11,416 bases of DNA, taken from positions 1 through 11,416 of the forward strand of contig DATLRS010000129.1 in NCBI GenBank assembly GCA_035534535.1, written 5' to 3'. The stretch comes from DATARH01 sp035534535. Lineage in GTDB: Bacteria; Pseudomonadota; Alphaproteobacteria; ATCC43930; CGMCC-115725. Below are positions 1-6,394 of this stretch, piece after piece (the stretch's first letter is position 1; each line of letters starts with the position of its first letter). The position numbers and the translations under genes were made by a program. The notes under the pieces are model-generated. The model searched no databases and was not told the DNA's origin. It saw only the letters and a program-made list of their open reading frames with translations.

Positions 1-143
1 TTGCCGATCTTGATCTCGGTGTCGGTGACGCCGGGACCGTATTGCTTGGCGGCGCGGGCCGGCCGCGCGCTCAGGATCGGGACGCCGAACGCCAGCGCGG
101 CCGGCGCTGCGGCCAAGATGGTGCGGCGCGTCAGATGCTTCAT
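1..143 (-). CDS. ABC transporter substrate-binding protein, branched-chain amino acid (HAAT) type, N-terminal fragment
   Basis: Only the first 47 codons are present; the gene runs off the left edge. The protein opens MKHLTRRTIL, a twin-arginine-like n-region (R6, R7), followed by an Ala-rich hydrophobic stretch (about residues 9-25) and a likely cleavage site around residues 29-32 (ARAA before KQYGPG). The mature start, YGPGVTDTEIKIG, is typical of periplasmic Leu/Ile/Val-type binding proteins (Peripla_BP_6 family), which deliver a ligand to the LivHM permease. It is the last visible gene of the liv cluster, 40 nt after livM, with its own strong ribosome binding site. The ATG at 141-143 was chosen because it follows that site and gives a complete export signal. 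The ligand cannot be read from the sequence; amino acids, amides and aromatic compounds are all transported by this family. Confidence 0.9.
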   Translation of the reverse strand, partial: MKHLTRRTILAAAPAALAFGVPILSARPARAAKQYGPGVTDTEIKIG

Positions 144-149
144 GCGAAT

Positions 150-156
150 CTCCCCT
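150..156 (-). promoter_or_regulatory. Ribosome binding site of the substrate-binding protein gene
   Basis: On the minus strand this reads AGGGGAG, six nt before the ATG at 143. It fixes the start of the binding-protein gene, which has no overlap with livM to couple to. A separate strong site fits the usual need for more binding protein than permease. Confidence 0.6.
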
Positions 157-183
157 CGTGGAATGTGGCCCGCGGCCCGATGA

Positions 184-1212
184 CTAGCGATTGCGCAGTC
201 GCGACAGATACGCAACCGCAAACCGCGTAAATCCAGCGGCGCCAGACGGCATGGCAAAAACAACCAGCAGCATGATGACGCCATAGACCGCGCCAGCCAA
301 CCCCCGCGAAACGCTTTCGGCGATGTTCGGCACATAGAGCACGAACAAGCCGCCGAACAGGCAGCCCGGCAGCGAACCCATGCCGCCGAGGATGAGACCG
401 ACGAGGAACGAGATCGACAGGAACAGGCTAAAGCTGTCCGGGGCGACAAACTGCACCGCGAGCGCACCAAGGGCGCCCGCGATCCCGGTATAGAGTGCGC
501 TGAAGCCAAAGGTCAGCGTCTTGTAGAGCGGCGCGTTGATCCCCATCGCCGCTGCGGCGATCGGATTGTCGCGGATCGCCATGATGGCGCGCCCAGTGCG
601 GCTCTTTACCAGGCTCGCCGCGCCAGCAAACATCACCAGCACGACCGCCAGCGTGAAATAATACAGCCATCGATCGGCACCGATGGGCAGGAAAGCGGGC
701 GCATCCGGCTGATCGACGACGATGCCCTGCACCCCGCCGGTCCATCCTTCGAAACCGTGGAATTTCAGGAGCTGCGGCAGCGCCACCGCCGCCGCGAAGG
801 TGACCAGCGCGAGATAAAGGCCTTGCAGGCGCAACGCCGGCAGCCCAAACAGGAAACCGACGACAAAACAGACGCCGCCCGCCGCCGGCAGGGTCCAGTA
901 ATAGGCGATGCCGTAGCGCTGCATCAGGATCGCCGTGACATAGGCGCCCAGACCGTAGAAAGCGCCGTGCCCCACCGAGAACTGGCCGCTAAAGCCGGTC
1001 AGCAGGTTGAGGCCGAGGATCGCCAGCCCGTAGATCATCACCTGCGTCAACTGGAAGACGACAAAGCCATGGAAGTAGAAGGGCAGCACCACCGCCACCG
1101 CCACAACGCCCGCCAGCACCCAATGGCGCGCCGCCGGCCTCGCTCTGCGCGGGGCGGCGCTCGCGACAGCGGCGGCGGGGAACGGCACGGTATCGTTTTG
1201 CGGTGTCGTCAT
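184..1212 (-). CDS. livM: Branched-chain amino acid-type ABC transporter permease LivM
   Basis: Inner-membrane permease subunit of a HAAT-type importer, 342 residues, partner of LivH. The first 30 residues are cytoplasmic and Ala/Arg-rich; hydrophobic helices follow from about residue 31 to the end. The family hallmark GLNLLTGFSGQFSVGHGAF lies at about residues 67-85. The cytoplasmic coupling-helix segment that contacts the ATPases (SRTGRAIMAIRDNPIAA) lies near residue 205. The ATG at 1210-1212 overlaps the livH stop as ATGA, so it is probably translated by coupling. Ends at TAG. No anomaly seen. The LivM rather than LivH assignment rests on the N-terminal extension, the length and the SVGHGAF motif. 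Confidence 0.95.
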   Translation of the reverse strand: MTTPQNDTVPFPAAAVASAAPRRARPAARHWVLAGVVAVAVVLPFYFHGFVVFQLTQVMIYGLAILGLNLLTGFSGQFSVGHGAFYGLGAYVTAILMQRYGIAYYWTLPAAGGVCFVVGFLFGLPALRLQGLYLALVTFAAAVALPQLLKFHGFEGWTGGVQGIVVDQPDAPAFLPIGADRWLYYFTLAVVLVMFAGAASLVKSRTGRAIMAIRDNPIAAAAMGINAPLYKTLTFGFSALYTGIAGALGALAVQFVAPDSFSLFLSISFLVGLILGGMGSLPGCLFGGLFVLYVPNIAESVSRGLAGAVYGVIMLLVVFAMPSGAAGFTRFAVAYLSRLRNR

Positions 1213-2087
1213 ACCCGGCTCACTGCGCTGCGGCCAAAGAGACCCGCCGGCCGCACCATCAGCACCGCGACGATCACCACCAGCGCGATCGTCAGCTTCA
1301 GGTCGCGGCCGACATAGGGGATGTAGGTGCCAGCCAGATTCTCGATGATCCCGACGGCGAACCCGCCAAGCACCGCGCCGCCCGGGCTCGTCAACCCGCC
1401 GAGTACGGCGCCGGCAAAGCCGTAAAGCAGCACCCCGAACATCATGTTCGGATCGAGAAACACGACCGGCGCGATCAGCATGCCGGCGACGGCGCCGATC
1501 GCCGCCGCGATACCCCAGCCGAGCGCCGTCATCCAGCCGACCCGGATGCCGACGAGGCGGGCCGATTCGGGATTGTGGGCGGCGGCGCGCATCGCCAGCC
1601 CGAGCCGCGTACCCCGGAAGAACAGATAAAGGAATCCCAACAGCAGCCCGGTCACCGCGATCATCCCGGCTTCATGGGCGTCGATCAGCACGCTGCCGAA
1701 CATTGGCTTGGTGCCGAACGGCGTCGGGAAGGTTTTGATCGTATAATCCCACAAGTAGCCGTCGAGGCTGTTCAAGATGCTGAACAGGGCAATGAAGGCG
1801 ACGAGATTAGCCAGGATCGACGCGTTATGCAGCGGCTTGAACAGGATCCGCTCGATCACGACGCCGCCGATGAACGACAGGATCACCGTGGCCACAAAGG
1901 CCACCCAATAGGGGGTGCCCCAGGCAATCAGCTGCCAGGCGACATAAGCCGAGAACGTCGCCATCTCACCTTGCGCAAAATTGAGGTGGTCGATCGCCAG
2001 AAAGATCATCACCACCGCGAGCGCCATGCCGGCATAGATCGCCCCGTTGGCGAGGCCAGCCATCACCTGCTGCAGCAAAAGTTGCAT
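1209..2087 (-). CDS. livH: Branched-chain amino acid-type ABC transporter permease LivH
   Basis: Second inner-membrane permease subunit, 292 residues, the usual LivH length. It starts with MQLLLQQVMAGLANGAIYAG, a typical LivH opening, and has the conserved HLNFAQGEMATFSAY block at about residues 34-48. The cytoplasmic coupling segment RLGLAMRAAAHNPESARLVG is at about 161-180, and the C-terminal VRPAGLFG is also characteristic. It begins 13 nt after livF with an excellent ribosome binding site (GGAGG at 2094-2098) and overlaps livM by 4 nt. LivH and LivM together form the transmembrane channel, driven by LivG and LivF. Confidence 0.95.
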   Translation of the reverse strand: MQLLLQQVMAGLANGAIYAGMALAVVMIFLAIDHLNFAQGEMATFSAYVAWQLIAWGTPYWVAFVATVILSFIGGVVIERILFKPLHNASILANLVAFIALFSILNSLDGYLWDYTIKTFPTPFGTKPMFGSVLIDAHEAGMIAVTGLLLGFLYLFFRGTRLGLAMRAAAHNPESARLVGIRVGWMTALGWGIAAAIGAVAGMLIAPVVFLDPNMMFGVLLYGFAGAVLGGLTSPGGAVLGGFAVGIIENLAGTYIPYVGRDLKLTIALVVIVAVLMVRPAGLFGRSAVSRV

Positions 2088-2093
2088 CGCCAG

Positions 2094-2098
2094 CCTCC
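2094..2098 (-). promoter_or_regulatory. Ribosome binding site of livH
   Basis: Reads GGAGG on the minus strand, six nt from the livH ATG. This is an ideal Shine-Dalgarno match at ideal spacing, placed in the 13-nt gap after the livF stop, so livH translation need not rely on coupling to livF. Confidence 0.7.
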
Positions 2099-2100
2099 GC

Positions 2101-2808
2101 TCAATAGCCGAGATAGGAGCGGCGGATCGACTCGTCGGCGCCGATCACCGCGGCCGCCGCATCCATCACGACCCGCCCGGTTTCGAGCAGATAGGCGTGT
2201 TCGGCCAGGTCAAGCGCCAGGGCGGCATTCTGCTCGACGATCAACATCGCCACGCCCATCTCGCGATTGACCTGGCGCAGGATCTCGAACAATTCCTCGA
2301 CGATCAGCGGCGCAAGGCCGAACGAGGGCTCGTCGAGCAACATCAGCCGGGGGCGCAGCATCAGCGCGCGGCCGACCGCCAGCATCTGCTGTTCGCCGCC
2401 CGACAGCGTGCCGGCTTGTTGCCGGCGGCGCTCCCTGAGACGCGGGAAATGGTCGAAAACCCGCTCGATATCGGTGGCGATCGCGGCCCGGTTGCGGCGG
2501 GTGATTGCGCCGAGCTGCAGGTTCTCCTCGACGCTGACGCGCAAAAACGTGCCGCGCCCGTCAGGGACGTGGGCGATGCCGAGGCGCACGATGTCTTCGG
2601 TCGCCCAACCGCTGATGCGGCGGCCGTCAAAGCGGATCTCGCCACCCGTGCGCACCATGCCGCACAGCGCGCGCAGTACCGTCGTCTTGCCGGCGCCATT
2701 GGCCCCGAGCAGGGTGCGCACATGGCCCTCTTCGATCGCGAACGCAACGTCGAAGAGCGCCTGCTGCTGGCCGTAAAAGGCGTCGAGTCGCTCGACTTCG
2801 AGCATCAT
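2101..2808 (-). CDS. livF: Branched-chain amino acid-type ABC transporter ATPase LivF
   Basis: Cytoplasmic ATPase subunit, 235 residues, normal for LivF. Walker A GANGAGKT is at residues 35-42, the Q-loop region reads VPDGRGTF (81-88, the LivF form VPEGR-F), the ABC signature LSGGEQQ is at 135-141 and Walker B LMLLDEP is at 155-161. The switch position has Gln (VEQNA, Q193), which is normal for LivF. Two adjacent ATG codons (2808 and 2805) could start it. The first overlaps the livG stop by 4 nt (ATGA), arguing for coupled translation of the two ATPases. It pairs with LivG on the LivHM permease. Confidence 0.95.
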   Translation of the reverse strand: MMLEVERLDAFYGQQQALFDVAFAIEEGHVRTLLGANGAGKTTVLRALCGMVRTGGEIRFDGRRISGWATEDIVRLGIAHVPDGRGTFLRVSVEENLQLGAITRRNRAAIATDIERVFDHFPRLRERRRQQAGTLSGGEQQMLAVGRALMLRPRLMLLDEPSFGLAPLIVEELFEILRQVNREMGVAMLIVEQNAALALDLAEHAYLLETGRVVMDAAAAVIGADESIRRSYLGY

Positions 2809-3695
2809 CGGGCGAGTTCCCCGACAGCCTGATGGCCGGCCCGCTCCTTGCCGGTACCGAGATACGCCTCAATCACGGCCTCGTCCTGCTGGATCGCCGC
2901 CGGCGTGCCCTCGGCGATCTTGCGGCCGAAATCGAGCGCGACGACGTTGTCGGACACCGACATCACCAGGTTCATGTGATGCTCGACGAGCAGCACCGTG
3001 ACGTGGCGCTCGTCGCGGACCCGGCGAATGAGCGCGCCGAGTTCGGCGACCTCACTGTGGTTGAGGCCGCCGGCGGGTTCGTCGAGCAGCAGCAGCCGCG
3101 GGTTTCCAGCCAGCGCCCGCGCCAATTCGACGCGCTTGCGCGTGCCGAGCGGCAGCCCTGCGGCGGGGCGCAACGCGACGTCTTCGAGGTCGAGCATGCG
3201 CAGCAGCGACCATGCGGCCTCGCTCAGCACCGCCTCCTGCCGGCGCACCCACGGCAGGTGGAGGGTGTCGCTGATGAAATCGCTGCGGCTATGGGCATGG
3301 CCGCCGATGCGGACGTTGTCGAGCACCGATTGACCCGCGAACAACGCGATGTTCTGGAAGGTCCGCCCGATGCCGATCTCGGCAATGCGGTGCGGCGCTC
3401 GCGCCAGCATCGAGCGGCCTTCGAACAGGATATTGCCGCGATCGGGGGTGTAGAGCCGGCTGACGCAGTTGAACAGGGTCGTCTTGCCGGCGCCGTTCGG
3501 CCCGATCAGCCCGAGGATCTGGCCCTCCGCGATATTGAAGGAGACGCCATCGAGGGCGACAATGCCGCCAAAGCGCAGGGCAATATCGCGGATTTCGAGC
3601 AGCGGCGCGCGCGCGGGGTCGCGGACGGGCGTCGGCGCAGCCGCGATATCGGCGTTAGCCACAGCCGCCCGTCGATTGCGGTAACGTGCGCGCAC
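2805..3695 (-). CDS. livG: Branched-chain amino acid-type ABC transporter ATPase LivG
   Basis: Cytoplasmic ATPase subunit, first gene of the liv cluster, 296 residues from the GTG at 3695. The domain begins near residue 32 (LLEIRDIALRFGGIVALDGV). Walker A GPNGAGKT is at 65-72, the Q-loop is at Q114 (GRTFQN), a signature-like LPLGTRKRVELARAL is at 181-195, Walker B LLLLDEP is at 201-207 and the switch His is H239 (LVEHH). The signature departs from LSGGQ, but LivG proteins commonly do. The start is uncertain: GTG 3695 has no clear ribosome binding site, another in-frame GTG lies at 3662 (residue 12), and the good site upstream points to an ATG at 3702 in another phase. The first 30 residues are poorly conserved in character, so the true protein may be shorter. 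Confidence 0.9.
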   Translation of the reverse strand: MRARYRNRRAAVANADIAAAPTPVRDPARAPLLEIRDIALRFGGIVALDGVSFNIAEGQILGLIGPNGAGKTTLFNCVSRLYTPDRGNILFEGRSMLARAPHRIAEIGIGRTFQNIALFAGQSVLDNVRIGGHAHSRSDFISDTLHLPWVRRQEAVLSEAAWSLLRMLDLEDVALRPAAGLPLGTRKRVELARALAGNPRLLLLDEPAGGLNHSEVAELGALIRRVRDERHVTVLLVEHHMNLVMSVSDNVVALDFGRKIAEGTPAAIQQDEAVIEAYLGTGKERAGHQAVGELAR

Positions 3696-3702
3696 CGTCC
3701 AT
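3655..3702 (-). CDS. Possible 15-codon leader reading frame ahead of livG
   Basis: An ATG at 3702 follows AGGGAAG at 7-nt spacing, the best translation start signal in this gap. Its frame encodes MDGARTLPQSTGGCG and ends at TAA (3655-3657), five nt past the start of the in-frame livG GTG at 3662, so the two could be coupled by stop-start overlap. No attenuator-like codon run is visible (one Leu, no Ile or Val). It may equally be the real livG start separated from the rest by an indel, or chance. Seen in sequence; function is inference. Confidence 0.25.
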   Translation of the reverse strand: MDGARTLPQSTGGCG

Positions 3703-3709
3703 GGTGTCT

Positions 3710-3716
3710 CTTCCCT
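3710..3716 (-). promoter_or_regulatory. Ribosome binding site upstream of livG, serving an out-of-phase ATG
   Basis: Reads AGGGAAG on the minus strand, seven nt before the ATG at 3702. That ATG is not in phase with livG, which makes this site decisive for judging where liv translation begins. Confidence 0.45.
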
Positions 3717-3747
3717 GTTCCGCCATTACGTCTGGTCGGCGCGACCC

Positions 3748-3766
3748 TGCCGACCGCAAGTCGGCA
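3748..3766. promoter_or_regulatory. Perfect 7-bp inverted repeat, candidate operator or hairpin upstream of livG
   Basis: TGCCGAC and GTCGGCA flank a 5-nt centre. On the minus strand TTGACT (3767-3772), five of six matches to a -35 box, lies directly upstream, so the repeat would sit between -35 and -10, where repressors often bind. The -10 at 17-nt spacing (CAGGGT) is poor, so promoter identity is weak. As RNA it would form a 7-bp stem with no following U-run, so it is not a canonical terminator. Confidence 0.35.
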
Positions 3767-3853
3767 AGTCAAGGCGGTATCGCGCGCCGCAGCGTCGAGG
3801 CGGCCGCACCGCGCCCGGCCCCGGCGGCGACGTATGCGTCGTGCGCGGCGCCG

Positions 3854-6394
3854 CTAAAAGCGCTTCAACAGGCGGTCGAGATAATCCAGCTCGATCTGCG
3901 GTCGCGAGCGTTCGCCGGCGCGGCGCCGCAATTCGTCGAGGATCTCTCGCGACTTCTGCAGCAGGGTTTTGTCGGGAATTTTGACGTCGCCGAGATCGTA
4001 GGCGCCGCCGTTCGACAGCGGGCGTCCGAACGGGTCGCGCTCGCCGCGCTCGGGCGAATCGCGATCGGTCGCGCCGATCTCGCCGCCATTCGGCTGTGGG
4101 CCTTGCAGGCGCTGCCGCAATTGCCGGGAAAAGTCGCGCGCGGCCTGCTGCAACTGGTCGAGCGCGTCGGTCTGCGGCGCGATCGCCTGGCCCGGCCGGT
4201 CGCGCTGCAACGCGCCGGCGGCGTCGTGCATCGCCCGCTCGGCGCGGCCGAACGGCGCCGGGATATCGCCCAGCCCGTCGGCGAGGTGGCGCATGATCTC
4301 GCCGAGCTGATGACGCAAGGCCTCCTGCTGGCCGGCGGCTTGACCCATCTCGCCGACCAGCCCGGAATCGCCCGGTCGGCTGCCCGGTCGGCTGCCCGGC
4401 GGCCCCGACTCCACGCTGGGCGGGCCGTCGGTGCCGGGCTGTCCCGGCTGGCGCCGGGCCCGGAAGCTGCGGTCGAGCAGCTGCTGCTGGCGCTGCATCA
4501 TCTCGTGCAGGTCGTGCATCATTTGCTGCGCCTGGTGGTTGCCCTGCTGCCTCTCGCCGGGGCGGGCGGCGCGCAGGTTTTCCAGCAGGTTCTGCAGCTG
4601 CGACAGCAGCTCGCGCGCCTGCTCGCGATTGCCGTTGCGCGCCAACTCGCGGGCGCGGTCGAGCATGTTCTGCAGATCGCGGCTGGTCAGCACCTGTGCC
4701 GGGTCGGCCGGGGTCGCCGCCTCGTTCGGGTGCTGCTGCGCCTTCTGCGCCAGCGCCTGCATGTAGCGGTCGAGCGCCTGGCGCAGCTGCTGCATCAGCC
4801 GCTCGATCTCGGCATCGGGCGCCCCCTTGGCAAGGGCATCCTGCAGCTGCCGCTGCACCCGGCGCAGGTCGCGCTCGACCAGCGACATGTTGCCGTCCTC
4901 GATGCGCAGCGCGGTATCCCACAACAGCCGCTCGACCACCGCGATCGAATCCTTGCCGACCGGCGCGCGCAGCTGGTCCTGCGCGACGCGCAAAGCGAGG
5001 TAGACGACGGCGTCGTCGCGGTAGAGCGCCGGCCGCTTGTTGAGATCGCCGAGGATCTCGGCGACCGGCTCGGGGGCCGTCGGATCCTTCACCAGCTCCT
5101 TGCGCTGGTCGATGATCGCGCGCGCCACCGGGTTGTGAAAGACCCGCTCGGGCAACACCATCCGCAGCGGCGGGCTTGCGCCGCTCTGGCCGATCGCGTC
5201 GGTCGCGGTGAGGCGGATTTCGACCGGCAGGCCGGCCCAGGGATGCGGCGTCAGATCGTGATAGCTGGTCGCCTCGGCCTTTTTCAGGTGCAGCCCCGGC
5301 AACGGCAATTCGAGCCGGATCGTCTCGTGCGGATTGCCGCCCTGGCGGCGGATCACCGCCGTGACGCTTTCGACCCCGTAATCGTCCCCGGCCCGGTAAT
5401 CGAGGCGCAGCGCGGCGCGCGGCGTGGCGGCGGGCGGCCGGGCAAAGGCGATCGTCGGCGGGTTGTCGGCGACGATCTCGATCGGCCAGCGGCCGAGCAC
5501 CGTGCCGTCCTGGCTCAGCGTCAACCGGGCGCCGCGGGTCAGCGTCGCCTGAAAGCGGAAATTGTGCTTGTCGACCGCAGCAAAATCGCGGGCGGCACGG
5601 TCGATCGCGAGGCGCGGCACCGCGTCGCCGCCATGCACCTGCGCCAGGAGGACGCTGCCGGTCGCGACCTTTACCGTCGCGTGGTCGCCTTCCCGCAGGA
5701 ATTGCGGCGGCAGCCCGGTATATTCGGGCGGCGTCAGCCACAGATCGAAGCTCGTCGCGGCCGCCGCCGCGCCGCCGTCGAGCCGCGGCATCACGGCGCG
5801 CGCCAGCCGGTCGCGCCAATCGGCACCGGCGTCGATCGCGCCGAGCAGCAAGAGGATCGCCAGCACCGAGCGCACGCCCCACGGGTCATGCCGCGACAGC
5901 CCGGCTGCCGGCCAGCCGACGCGCAGGCGGCGCAGCGCCGCCGCCATGCGCTCCTGGTGCGCCGCCCACAACGCCGCCGCCGGGCCGTCGAGCGGCGTGC
6001 TGGGCTGATCGGCGAGCGCCTGCAGCGGGCGATGCGGCAAGCCGCTCGCCAGCTCGATGCGACGCCGCGCCGTCATCCGATCCGGCCAGGCGCCCGGGTC
6101 GGCGGCGCGCCAGCCCCAGAGGGCGGCTGCGACCACGGCGATCGCGAAGCCGGCCAGCACGCCGGCGTGCACCCGTCCCGGCAATGCCGGCAGCAGATCG
6201 AACAGCACCAGGATCGCAAAGACGCCGAGGACGCCCAATGTGGGCCCGGCGGCCGGCCACAGCCGCTCCCACACCAGCGCAGCGCGCGCCAGCCGCAACC
6301 GCGCCGCAAGGCCGTGTGGCGATGATCCCGGCGGCAATGATCCCGGCGGCGATGATCCCGGCGGCGATGATCCGGGCCTTGGCGGATCGCTCAT
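3854..6394 (-). CDS. TIGR02302/DUF4175 family protein, large membrane-anchored protein with Gln/Gly-rich C-terminal region
   Basis: 846 residues, matching the roughly 850 of this alphaproteobacterial family of unknown function. An unusual Pro/Ser/Gly repeat fills residues 5-27, then comes RLRLARAALVWERLWP (32-47). Likely membrane helices are at about 48-70, 76-95 and 173-190. The long remainder, probably outside the membrane, has a beta-rich part (from WLTPPEYTG to DDYGVESV) and a helical, Gln-rich part (about 480-780) with segments such as MMQRQQQLLDRSFRARRQ. The C-terminus (about 787-846) carries DPFGRPL, LGDVKIPDK and LDYLDRLLKRF, which look like the constrained part of the protein. The ATG at 6394 overlaps the lysA stop as ATGA, making it the last gene of the argH-lptM-lysA operon. 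A role in the cell envelope is inference from topology and neighbours. Confidence 0.9.
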   Translation of the reverse strand: MSDPPRPGSSPPGSSPPGSLPPGSSPHGLAARLRLARAALVWERLWPAAGPTLGVLGVFAILVLFDLLPALPGRVHAGVLAGFAIAVVAAALWGWRAADPGAWPDRMTARRRIELASGLPHRPLQALADQPSTPLDGPAAALWAAHQERMAAALRRLRVGWPAAGLSRHDPWGVRSVLAILLLLGAIDAGADWRDRLARAVMPRLDGGAAAAATSFDLWLTPPEYTGLPPQFLREGDHATVKVATGSVLLAQVHGGDAVPRLAIDRAARDFAAVDKHNFRFQATLTRGARLTLSQDGTVLGRWPIEIVADNPPTIAFARPPAATPRAALRLDYRAGDDYGVESVTAVIRRQGGNPHETIRLELPLPGLHLKKAEATSYHDLTPHPWAGLPVEIRLTATDAIGQSGASPPLRMVLPERVFHNPVARAIIDQRKELVKDPTAPEPVAEILGDLNKRPALYRDDAVVYLALRVAQDQLRAPVGKDSIAVVERLLWDTALRIEDGNMSLVERDLRRVQRQLQDALAKGAPDAEIERLMQQLRQALDRYMQALAQKAQQHPNEAATPADPAQVLTSRDLQNMLDRARELARNGNREQARELLSQLQNLLENLRAARPGERQQGNHQAQQMMHDLHEMMQRQQQLLDRSFRARRQPGQPGTDGPPSVESGPPGSRPGSRPGDSGLVGEMGQAAGQQEALRHQLGEIMRHLADGLGDIPAPFGRAERAMHDAAGALQRDRPGQAIAPQTDALDQLQQAARDFSRQLRQRLQGPQPNGGEIGATDRDSPERGERDPFGRPLSNGGAYDLGDVKIPDKTLLQKSREILDELRRRAGERSRPQIELDYLDRLLKRF
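4370..4399. repeat. 12-bp tandem repeat (2.5 copies) inside the TIGR02302 gene
   Basis: Two exact copies of GCCCGGTCGGCT (4370-4381, 4382-4393) plus a partial third. On the coding strand it gives PGSRPGSRPGD at about residues 665-675, in the Gly/Gln-rich low-complexity part of the protein. Being a multiple of three, copy changes keep the frame. Confidence 0.7.
6321..6376. repeat. 15-bp tandem repeat at the 5' end of the TIGR02302 gene
   Basis: Units of GATGATCCCGGCGGC at 6321-6335, 6336-6350 (one mismatch) and 6351-6365, with a degenerate fourth at 6366-6376. On the coding strand it encodes Ser-Ser-Pro-Pro-Gly type units at residues 7-25, between the start codon and the conserved first segment of the protein. 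It has minisatellite character and copy change would be in frame. Confidence 0.8.

Larger units (their letters stand above)
3703..3853. other. Intergenic region between the TIGR02302 gene and livG
   Basis: About 150 bp with no convincing gene, the largest gap in the window. It must contain the end of the argH-lptM-lysA-TIGR02302 transcript and, if livG has its own promoter, that promoter. Seen here are the ribosome binding site AGGGAAG (3710-3716), a perfect inverted repeat (3748-3766) and TTGACT (3767-3772). No hairpin followed by a T-run was found, so read-through from the upstream operon into liv is possible. Confidence 0.5.

Noticed and set aside
1203..2270. A 355-codon plus-strand frame opposite livH, and a similar one at 757-1317 opposite livM
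   Set aside because: Their translations are rich in Asp, His, Arg and Gln, the typical antisense of membrane-protein genes in GC-rich DNA. The minus strand is clearly LivH and LivM.
3110..3155. Non-canonical ABC signature in LivG (LPLGTRKR instead of LSGGQ) as a sign of an inactive ATPase
   Set aside because: LivG-family proteins commonly have a diverged signature of this kind, and Walker A, Walker B, Q-loop and switch His are all intact.
3748..3766. Inverted repeat as a Rho-independent terminator of the TIGR02302 operon
   Set aside because: The 7-bp stem is not followed by a T-run in either direction, so the canonical signature is missing.
3686..6325. An 879-codon open frame on the plus strand opposite the TIGR02302 gene
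   Set aside because: It is a GC-driven shadow: its translation is low-complexity Arg/Ala/Gln/Leu-rich with no recognisable family, while the minus strand encodes a coherent family protein with motifs and an operon overlap.
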